IMG/VR virus record: IMGVR_UViG_3300010885_058168
Span: 1 to 21,430 of that record
Strand: one strand, 5' to 3'
Source: a virus
Length of the DNA stretch: 21,430 bases
In this document: in pieces, positions 15,872 through 21,430 of the stretch
Position numbering within the stretch: position 1 is the first letter of the stretch
Layout: the number at the start of each line of letters is the position of its first letter
Made by a program: the position numbers and the translations under genes
Notes under the pieces: generated by a model
What the model saw: the letters and a program-made list of their open reading frames with translations, nothing else
What the model was told of the DNA's origin: nothing
Databases searched by the model: none

Positions 15872-17290
15872 ATGGCTAAGAGTGTGATGGAGCAGCTTGC
15901 TCTGCTTTCAGATGAAGAGCGTGCAGTGATCCTTGCGGGCATGGACCCAGACTCAATGTTGTGGGACTGGTCTCTTTGGGGTCGACCTGAACAGCAAGCC
16001 CCACCTGGAGATGACTGGAACATCTGGGCCTACATCGCAGGTCGTGGTGCTGGCAAGACCAGGACCGCAGCGGAGTGGGTTCGCGAGCAAGCCAAGTACA
16101 CCACAACAGGTCAGCGGCGCTTCGCCTTGGTTGCGCGTACCGCGGCTGATGTTCGCGACGTCATCGTTGAAGGTGAGTCCGGCATCATCAACGTCACGCC
16201 CCCAAGTGAGCGCCCACTCTATGAGCCGTCAAAGCGACGGTTGACCTGGCCAAACGGCAACACAGCTACCTGCTTCACGGCTGATGAGCCGGACAGCCTC
16301 CGTGGTCCTCAGTTCACGCACGCCTGGGGTGATGAGGTCGCAGCCTGGCGACAGACGCCTGATGCAGCCGGCATGACGGCCTTCGACAACCTGCGGGTTG
16401 GAACTCGTCTTGGTGCTAACCCAAAGATCATGGTTACCACAACGCCTAAACGTGTGCCGCTGCTCTATGCCCTCATAGCTGAAGCCGAGCGCACTGGCAA
16501 GGTCGTCATCACAAAAGGCTCGACGCTGGACAACTCAGGCAACCTTTCTTCAGCCTACCTGGACGCAATCACCGGCGTCTACGCCGGCACTCGGCTTGCT
16601 GCCCAGGAGCTCTACGGTGAGATGCTTGACGATGTCGAGGGAGCGCTGTGGACACAGGAGCTCATCGACCGTGGGCGTGAATCAGCCATGCCGATCGGCA
16701 CGCCTCTCAGGGTCATCGGGGTTGACCCGTCCGTAGCCGAGAACCCTCGCGATGAGTGTGGGATCATTGTCTGCGCCTCAACTGGCGAACGCGATCTTTA
16801 CAAGCGACAGAGCTGGGTGCTGGAGGATGCGTCGATCCTCGGCTCACCTGATGTGTGGGCGAACAAGGTTGTGCAGATGGCTCGCAAGTGGGGTTGCCCG
16901 GTCGTAGCTGAGGTCAACCAGGGTGGTGCTTTGGTGCGCAACGCCATCAACACCATTGACCCAACCGTCAAGGTGCTGGAGGTGCACTCCAAGTACGGCA
17001 AGGCGCTACGAGCCGAGCCGATCACCCTTGCCTACGAGCAGAACCGCGTGCACCACGTTGGCTACCTTGCGGACCTAGAGAGCCAGATGTTTAGCTGGAT
17101 CCCAGGTGAGACCAGCAAGTCGCCTGACCGCGTTGACGCCCTTGTCCACGCGCTAACGGCTTTGCTTATCAAGCCACCTGCCGGCTTCGTTGGTGGCCGG
17201 ATCACGGCTAGGTCACCAGCCGGTCGCAAGATCCCGCGCGTTGGTCCTGGTGAAGCCGGTGGTACACGCGGCATCTTCAGGGTTCGCTAG
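15872..17290 (+). CDS. terL: Terminase large subunit
   Basis: The 472-residue packaging motor is complete. The ATPase domain has Walker A AGRGAGKTR (near residue 60), Walker B-like THAWGDEVAAW (near residue 150) and the TTTPK coupling motif (near residue 190). The nuclease domain follows with VIGVDPSVAENPRDE (first acidic residue, near 285), AEVNQGG (near 345) and DRVDALVHALTALL at the end of the fold (near 420), the three acidic positions of an RNase H-like nuclease. It cuts concatemers and drives DNA into the prohead through the portal. ATG 15872 is chosen; the frame also opens at GTG 15857, inside the -10 box. No ribosome-binding site precedes it. Confidence 0.97.
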   Translation: MAKSVMEQLALLSDEERAVILAGMDPDSMLWDWSLWGRPEQQAPPGDDWNIWAYIAGRGAGKTRTAAEWVREQAKYTTTGQRRFALVARTAADVRDVIVEGESGIINVTPPSERPLYEPSKRRLTWPNGNTATCFTADEPDSLRGPQFTHAWGDEVAAWRQTPDAAGMTAFDNLRVGTRLGANPKIMVTTTPKRVPLLYALIAEAERTGKVVITKGSTLDNSGNLSSAYLDAITGVYAGTRLAAQELYGEMLDDVEGALWTQELIDRGRESAMPIGTPLRVIGVDPSVAENPRDECGIIVCASTGERDLYKRQSWVLEDASILGSPDVWANKVVQMARKWGCPVVAEVNQGGALVRNAINTIDPTVKVLEVHSKYGKALRAEPITLAYEQNRVHHVGYLADLESQMFSWIPGETSKSPDRVDALVHALTALLIKPPAGFVGGRITARSPAGRKIPRVGPGEAGGTRGIFRVR

Positions 17291-17296
17291 TACGGT

Positions 17297-17302
17297 TACA
17301 AT
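17297..17302 (+). promoter_or_regulatory. -10 box TACAAT before the PG-binding gene
   Basis: GGTTACAATAGA, with TACAAT at 17297-17302; start near 17309 and leader about 29 nt to ATG 17338. It lacks TG at the extended position and has no clear -35, so support is limited. Confidence 0.4.
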
Positions 17303-17337
17303 AGACTCAGCATTGCAACGCTAGAGATTGGAACATC

Positions 17338-17865
17338 ATGAGTGAAGAAATAGAAGAAGCCGTAGCAGCCGAAGAGCCTGCGGTTGAAGTTGAAGCTGCC
17401 GGCGAGCCGGCTCCTGCTTCTGAGCCAGAGGTGCTGGAGCCAGCGCCTGCGGTCATTAACCTGGACCCACAGCCCGAGATTGATGAGCCCAAGCCGAAAG
17501 CTAAGCCGAGGGGCGCAGCCTTTGCGGCTGACGTTGAGAAGACTGAGGCTGAGGTAGCGGCCTACGATCCAACCGGCTTCGTGTTTGGCAACGGCGAAAA
17601 GGACGACATCCGGCTTGACGCCTGTGTCTACAAGAACCTATACGCCAGGAAGTCACTAAGTGTGCACCATGTGCAGCGGCTCTTGGTTGGGCACGGTCAC
17701 CATGAAGCGGGCGGAGACCTGGACGGTTACTACGGTGATGGCACCAAGTACTCCGTAGCCGAGTTCCAGACAGCCTGCGGGCTTGAGGCTACCGGCTTCA
17801 TGAATGCGGAGACCCTGACTCAGCTTGCGGCAGACGATCCGTACACGAACTTGGTTATCAGCTAA
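17338..17865 (+). CDS. Peptidoglycan-binding (PGBD1) domain protein, 175 aa
   Basis: ATG 17338 follows GAGATTGGAACATC, a weak ribosome-binding site. Residues 1-58 are acidic and rich in Glu, Ala and Pro, with no signal peptide. The C-terminal half (residues 103-168) is a PG_binding_1 domain: SVHHVQRLLVGHGHHEAGGD, then LDGYYGDGTKYSVAEFQTAC and GLEATGFMNAETLTQL. This is the Q-x-x-L...G-Y-x-G-x-x-T-x-x-A-V-x-x-F-Q...G...T-x-x-L pattern. Such domains bind cell-wall glycan or stems. Placed between terL and the next structural genes and lacking an enzyme domain, it is probably a virion-associated adhesion or decoration protein, or a lysis accessory (inference). Its stop lies in the first CAGCTAAC repeat. 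Confidence 0.85.
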   Translation: MSEEIEEAVAAEEPAVEVEAAGEPAPASEPEVLEPAPAVINLDPQPEIDEPKPKAKPRGAAFAADVEKTEAEVAAYDPTGFVFGNGEKDDIRLDACVYKNLYARKSLSVHHVQRLLVGHGHHEAGGDLDGYYGDGTKYSVAEFQTACGLEATGFMNAETLTQLAADDPYTNLVIS

Positions 17866-17898
17866 CCAGCTAACCAGCTAACCAGCTAACCAGCTAAC
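17859..17898 (+). repeat. Five tandem copies of CAGCTAAC
   Basis: Five perfect 8-bp units run from 17859 to 17898; the first holds the TAA that ends the PGBD gene. Because 8 is not a multiple of 3, the TAA falls in all three + frames across the array. Likely a slippage-expanded repeat, located directly before a terminator. Confidence 0.95.
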
Positions 17899-17909
17899 AA
17901 CTAGAACTA

Positions 17910-17941
17910 GGCCAGTCCATTGCGGGCTGGTCTCTTTCTTT
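17910..17941 (+). terminator. Rho-independent terminator
   Basis: GGCCAGTCC (17910-17918) pairs with GGGCTGGTC (17924-17932), 9 bp with two G-U and an ATTGC loop, followed by TCTTTCTTT. It closes the terL/PGBD unit. Confidence 0.82.
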
Positions 17942-18729
17942 GCAGCCTGCGGGTCGAGTTTAACGAGCCGGCTCTCAGCTAAGCTGAAGCTGATCCGTGA
18001 TGAAGTCAACTGAGTGCTCTTGGCTAAAAGCTAGGCGCAGCAGCACCTTGCCTGCTGGCTTGTCCACCAGCCAGGCGGCCCTGTCGACAAATAACAGCCT
18101 GTCTACTGAGTCTAGACCTAGTCCAAGGGCAACTCGACATGTTGTCAGGGGACTCCAGGGGGCTCCTGTAGCTTACTTTCCTGCCTGCTTTGGTTAGCTT
18201 ACTGGCTTTAGGCTGCTGGCTTACATCACCCTAGAAGCACTCAGTAGGCAGGCAGCACAGGCCAGGCAGGCAGGGGGGAGGGGGCAGGGGCAGGGTAGGC
18301 AAAGCTAGCTGGAACCTAAGCTGATCATCAGCCTGTCAGCCTGTCATAGCTCATCACCTAGCTCACAGCCTGTTGTCCATAGCTCGTCTAACCTTAACCT
18401 TGTCATTCACACTTGGCCTTGGCCTTATCTTCCTAGTAGACCTAGCCTTGGCAGCTCCTCTCCTCCACAAGCTTCACTTACTTTTGTTTTAGAAAATAAG
18501 AATACTTCTTTCTTAGAAAATAAAAACTTTTTTTCTTTCTCTCTTTTTCTGCTCGAGACACTTTCAACTTTCTCCCGTATATACGAAGGCCGTCTCTCAC
18601 GTCCAAGGCACCTAGCCTTAATGTACAAAGATCTCCTCTGTACACTCCTCCTCTTACTCTCATCCCTCTTGCTTCGTGTATTCTTCTCTTACTTTCTCGG
18701 TTGATCAACGCACGTATTTGTACAGTACG
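17942..18729. other. Gene-free segment of unusual composition
   Basis: No frame here has a credible start, ribosome-binding site or length on either strand. From 17942 to about 18420 it is rich in AGCCTG/CAGCCTG words and AGCT, with G-runs at about 18264-18300 (GGCAGGCAGGGGGG, GGGGGCAGGGGCAGGG). From about 18420 to 18700 the + strand is almost all pyrimidine, with two copies of TTAGAAAATAA (18489-18499 and 18513-18523). Stems include GCCTGCTGG (18050-18058) with CCAGC-C-AGGC (18067-18076), TCAGCT-A-AGCTGA (17975-17987), and GTACA/TGTAC (18623-18643). Palindromes CGTATATACG (18576-18585) and GTTGATCAAC (18700-18709) follow. Possible roles are packaging or replication signal, recombination scar or regulatory RNA; none is established. 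Confidence 0.8.
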
Positions 18730-18738
18730 TGTTACTAT
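18730..18738 (+). promoter_or_regulatory. Extended -10 promoter TGTTACTAT
   Basis: TG (18730-18731), T, TACTAT (18733-18738); start at about 18744-18745, which is the ATG of the next gene. GTAC repeats (18719-18722, 18725-18728 and 18739-18742) and the palindrome GTTGATCAAC surround it and could be operator sites. Confidence 0.6.
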
Positions 18739-18743
18739 GTACT

Positions 18744-19253
18744 ATGACCACTCGCCGCCCTGCCCGTAAACAGGCACTGCCATCAACCGAGGTCTCACTT
18801 ATTCACTCTCTCCCCGAGGATCTTGTCTACGCACGCCTCGGTGAACTCTTTGAGGCTGGCTGGACGCTCTCGTCCATTGGCAATGCATTCGACCCTCCGC
18901 GCGTTCGCTCAACCGTCCGCAGCTGGATACTCAGAAGCCAGAACCCGGCCCAAACCACAACAGGCTACCTAGTTCCCGTTCCCAAGCTCAAGACACAGCC
19001 GCGTGGCGCCTATGTTTCACGTCGCCCCGTCTCGCCGGGAATCGCCGCGGACGTTCACGCCCGCATCGAGCAGCTCTCGCCACTTGCGCGTCGCTATCGC
19101 TCAGGTATGCTTCGCACGACTGCCGTTGCCCAGGCAAACGACGAGTTAACACAGATCTGCACCGAACTTCACGCGCAAAACGTGACGGTGAAGGAGCTAG
19201 CCACCGCGGCTGGTGTTACGTACCGCGCAATGGCACGGCGACTAGGGAGATGA
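18744..19253 (+). CDS. Two-HTH DNA-binding protein B, paralogue of 15276-15848
   Basis: ATG 18744 sits at the expected transcript start, with no ribosome-binding site, so a leaderless message is likely; a GTG at 18729 lies within the promoter. The 169-residue product has the same order as protein A. An LPEDLVYARLGELFEAGWTL start leads into an HTH with arginine-rich recognition helix (RVRSTVRSWILR). A Pro-rich linker, then RIEQLSPLARRYRSGML (compare LELQPLAQQVRSNSP in protein A), and a C-terminal HTH (VKELATAAGVTYRAMARRLG) follow. It could be a second small-terminase-like protein or a regulator of the structural operon. It overlaps the next gene by four bases. Confidence 0.82.
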   Translation: MTTRRPARKQALPSTEVSLIHSLPEDLVYARLGELFEAGWTLSSIGNAFDPPRVRSTVRSWILRSQNPAQTTTGYLVPVPKLKTQPRGAYVSRRPVSPGIAADVHARIEQLSPLARRYRSGMLRTTAVAQANDELTQICTELHAQNVTVKELATAAGVTYRAMARRLGR

Positions 19254-19636
19254 ACCACCGCTTGAAGGTACTACAGGACGTGTTTCCCGCCATTATTGCA
19301 CTTGGACCGGCCAACCTGGTCTTTGACATTACTACCCTGACGTCACAGCCGCTTACCGAGGGCGCGTACCTTGTTACAAAGGCGCGCATCATTGTTACAG
19401 ATGAGCGCATTACCATCGCGGTTGATGACTCAGACGGACCAAAGGTTGTCTTTAACCAGCCGTATGATCCGGCACTCTACATTAAGTCACTATCAAAAAC
19501 AACCGACACGTACGTTACTACGATGTCCGGCCAGCAACTCGCGTTCAAGAAGGACGAGAACTGTGGGTGTGGCTCACGCCTACGCAGCTGGAACCCGTAC
19601 AACGTCATCTACTCATCACAGGACCCAACAGAATGA
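19250..19636 (+). CDS. Hypothetical 128-aa protein with CGCG motif
   Basis: ATG 19250 overlaps the stop of HTH protein B (ATGA) after CTAGGGAG. The product is beta-rich (NLVFDITTLTSQPL, YLVTKARIIVTDERITIAVD, PKVVFNQPYDPALYIKSL), with a C-terminal DENCGCGSRLRSWNPYN block whose two Cys sit close to Arg and Trp. It looks soluble. I have seen this kind of protein before portal genes in actinophages, without an assigned role. It overlaps the DUF1360 gene by four bases, so 18744-19935 is one coupled unit. Confidence 0.8.
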   Translation: MNHRLKVLQDVFPAIIALGPANLVFDITTLTSQPLTEGAYLVTKARIIVTDERITIAVDDSDGPKVVFNQPYDPALYIKSLSKTTDTYVTTMSGQQLAFKKDENCGCGSRLRSWNPYNVIYSSQDPTE

Positions 19637-19935
19637 CAAACATCACAGATATAACCCCGCTTCAGTTCATAGTTCTCGCGCTTGCCGCGTATCGTCTCTG
19701 CCGCCTTGTTATCCAGGATACGGTCACCGAGGCGCTACGTAACCGCGTGTGGAGACACTTTCCACCAACTACCAGCCTAGGTTACCTCATCACGTGTTAC
19801 TGGTGCACTGGCATCTGGGTGTCATCACTCATTGTTTGTCTGTATACTATTGTTCCATTGCCTACTTTTGCAGTGTCGCTTGTTCTTGCACTTTCGGCAG
19901 CAGTAGGAATCGTAGCCGCGCGAGTTGATTCATGA
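19633..19935 (+). CDS. DUF1360-type membrane protein, 100 aa
   Basis: ATG 19633 overlaps the preceding stop (ATGA). The 100-residue product matches DUF1360: LQFIVLALAAYRLCRLVIQD (first hydrophobic part with the A-x-Y-R-L-x-R-L motif), then CYWCTGIWVSSLIVCLYTIV (the C-x-W-C-x-x-x-W motif and second membrane segment), and a third hydrophobic stretch FAVSLVLALSAAVGIVAARV. DUF1360 proteins occur in many actinophages between terminase and portal genes, and in Bacillus; their function is unknown. A membrane location is likely. Forty bases separate it from the portal. Confidence 0.87.
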   Translation: MTNITDITPLQFIVLALAAYRLCRLVIQDTVTEALRNRVWRHFPPTTSLGYLITCYWCTGIWVSSLIVCLYTIVPLPTFAVSLVLALSAAVGIVAARVDS

Positions 19936-19974
19936 ATCAAACTTGCTCCGTTATTAAGAGACTAGGAGTTTAGC

Positions 19975-21430
19975 GTGGGTGTATTTAGTCGCGATGATTC
20001 ATCATCGTCACGAGGTTCGTTCTACCAGTCAGCTACCTACTCAACTCCTCGTGCAATAACAGCCGCCGCTACACAGATTCGCCTTAACGATAAGGGCGAG
20101 GCCGAGCAGTTTAAGAATCGCCGCGCAGGCAACTCTGCAGCCTGGCAAAGTGAAGCCTGGGAATACTATGACGCAATTGGTGAAATCAAGTATGCGTTTA
20201 ACCTTGTCGCCTCAGTTGTATCGCGCATCCGTCTCTACGCCGCTGTTGTACAGGATCCATCAGAAACCCCAATTCCAATCAGAAACTCCGACTCAGTTGA
20301 CGCGCGTCTATCGTCCGCCGCTGAGCGTGCGCTTACTCGCCTAGACTCCGCGTACGGAGGTCAGGCTGGTCTTCTCAAGGACGCGGCACTAAACCTTGCC
20401 GTTGCAGGTGAATGCTATCTTGTGCAGATGCCTGCACTTCTTGGATCAGGTGTCGCTGAGTCATGGGACATTCGCTCAGTTGATGAACTTAACCTTGACG
20501 CCAAGAACAACTACGTAGTTAGTGGCAGTCGCACGGCTGGTTCACCAAGCTCAAACTCAGGTGGAAAAAACCGTGGAACACTACTGCCAGCGAACACGTT
20601 TGTTGGTCGTATATGGCGAGCGCACCCACGCTACTCCGAGGAGGCGGACTCAAGTCTGCGAGGGTTGCTGGATCTCTGCGCTGAGCTACTTCTTCTTAAC
20701 CGCACGTTCCGCGCCACTGCCCGCTCACGTCTCAACGCTGGTGCACTGTATCTTCCAGATGGCCTAAGCGTCTCGTCTGCTCCAGCTCCAGACTATCCAT
20801 ACGCCGATGACACTGACCTAGACCCTAGCTACCTTGTCGAGGAGCAGCAGGACGACTTTGAGGAGCAGCTCATCGACGCGATGACTACTCCAATCAAGGA
20901 CGAGGACTCAGCCTCAGCTGTTGTTCCACTTATTATTCGTGGTCCGGCGGAGCTTGGTGACAAGATTAAGCAGTTTAAGTTTGAGCGCTCGTTTGATGCA
21001 AGTCTTGTTCAACGCGCGGATCGCGTGCTAGAACGCATTCTTCAGGGTCTTGATGTTCCAAAGGACGTCGTCACTGGTCTTGCCAACGTTAAGTACTCAA
21101 ACGCGCTGCAGATAGATGAGTCACTGTACAAGGCTCACATCGAGCCGTTAATGCTCGTCATCGCTGACGCAATAACGGTTATGTACCTACGTCCGTACCT
21201 TCTTGCCAATGGCTTTGACGAGGTTAACGTTGAACGCATCTGCGTTTGGTTTGATCCATCGCAGGTTGCCACACGTAATGACCGCGCGGCAGATGCTGAC
21301 GCAGGCTTTGACAAGATGGCGGTTAGCCTTGATACCTGGCGTCGCACGCACGGCTTCTCCGAGGCAGACGCGCCTAATCCAACTGAACTTGCCCTTCGCC
21401 TTCTCATTGAGAAGGGAATGCTAACCCCAG
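19975..21430 (+). CDS. Portal protein, 3' end outside window
   Basis: A frame from GTG 19975 is open to the right edge, giving 485 residues without a stop. GACTAGGAG precedes the GTG, and no ATG is better placed. After a Ser-rich start it shows AWEYYDAIGEIKYAFNLVAS then VVSRIRLYAAV (residues 62-90), KDAALNLAVAGECYLVQMP, and VPKDVVTGLANVKYSNALQI followed by a helix (HIEPLMLVIADAITVMYLRP) and WFDPSQVATRNDRAADADAG, a typical actinophage portal layout. Portals form the dodecameric ring at the capsid vertex through which TerL pumps DNA. Codon choice here seems to differ from the early array, with more CTT/GTT and CGC/CGT (by eye). Confidence 0.88.
   Translation, partial: MGVFSRDDSSSSRGSFYQSATYSTPRAITAAATQIRLNDKGEAEQFKNRRAGNSAAWQSEAWEYYDAIGEIKYAFNLVASVVSRIRLYAAVVQDPSETPIPIRNSDSVDARLSSAAERALTRLDSAYGGQAGLLKDAALNLAVAGECYLVQMPALLGSGVAESWDIRSVDELNLDAKNNYVVSGSRTAGSPSSNSGGKNRGTLLPANTFVGRIWRAHPRYSEEADSSLRGLLDLCAELLLLNRTFRATARSRLNAGALYLPDGLSVSSAPAPDYPYADDTDLDPSYLVEEQQDDFEEQLIDAMTTPIKDEDSASAVVPLIIRGPAELGDKIKQFKFERSFDASLVQRADRVLERILQGLDVPKDVVTGLANVKYSNALQIDESLYKAHIEPLMLVIADAITVMYLRPYLLANGFDEVNVERICVWFDPSQVATRNDRAADADAGFDKMAVSLDTWRRTHGFSEADAPNPTELALRLLIEKGMLTP

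Noticed and set aside
17997-18197. 66-codon + strand frame in the gene-free segment
   Set aside because: Ser/Arg-rich low-complexity translation, no ribosome-binding site, and begins after a terminator without a promoter.
18489-18523. Two TTAGAAAATAA copies as transposon ends or att site
   Set aside because: They are direct, only 24 bp apart, AT-rich and without a transposase or integrase nearby.
18478-18708. - strand frames in the pyrimidine tract (also 18425-18628)
   Set aside because: Lys/Arg/Glu-rich translations arise from the purine strand of a biased tract; no start signal.
19932-19973. 13-codon frame (ATG 19932) before the portal
   Set aside because: Starts in the DUF1360 stop region without its own ribosome-binding site and is too short to support; it could at most be a leader peptide.

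Overview
The window is part of an actinobacteriophage genome. The evidence is a complete terminase large subunit (15872-17290), a DUF1360-type membrane protein directly before a portal protein that runs off the right edge (19975 onward), a lysozyme/transglycosylase-like lytic enzyme (13307-13957), and dozens of very small, tightly packed genes, all on the + strand. The families recognised (DUF4314, DUF3846, DUF6011-type zinc motif, MSMEG_6728/Pyr_excise type, DUF1360) are typical of actinobacteria and their phages. G+C looks close to one half, lower than most actinobacterial hosts. The host genus cannot be read from the sequence. No tRNA, CRISPR array, integrase or insertion sequence was seen.

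Left and centre (1-15200): about fifty small genes in one- to five-gene units. Twenty-seven units are preceded by a nearly invariant element, (A/G)CCTGATATAATAGA plus a looser ATC(T/C)ATCA tail. This is a perfect extended -10 promoter (TGnTATAAT) without a conserved -35. It is followed 25-55 nt later by a shared ribosome-binding stretch (ACGACGGAAGGA and variants). Several leaders begin with a short hairpin whose sequence differs from copy to copy. Many encoded proteins are acidic or Cys-rich with CxxC pairs. Recognisable members are three WGR-domain paralogues, an HslV/proteasome-like Ntn hydrolase, a pyrimidine-dimer-glycosylase-family protein, several HTH proteins and several one- or two-TM membrane proteins. 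One promoter (P3) has no gene behind it but drives a segment that can fold into a long closed stem, so it is a candidate non-coding RNA. The layout, many tiny genes each with a strong host-type promoter, resembles the host-takeover regions of large phages such as SPO1; that functional reading is inference.

Lysis and transition (11700-15250): a two-TM 56-aa protein (holin candidate), a DUF6011-type protein, and the N-terminally anchored lytic enzyme with a strong bidirectional terminator behind it, followed by WGR copy 3, a cluster of consecutive hairpins and terminators, and two further small genes.

Packaging and structural region (15236-21430): here the promoter type changes to TAC(T/A)AT -10 boxes placed so close to the ATG that some messages would be leaderless. 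The order is HTH protein A, TerL, a peptidoglycan-binding-domain protein, a CAGCTAAC x5 repeat with a terminator, an ~800-bp gene-free segment of odd composition, HTH protein B (a paralogue of A), a small protein with a CGCG motif, DUF1360, and portal. The paired HTH proteins flanking terL and the gene-free segment are the most unusual features of this half.
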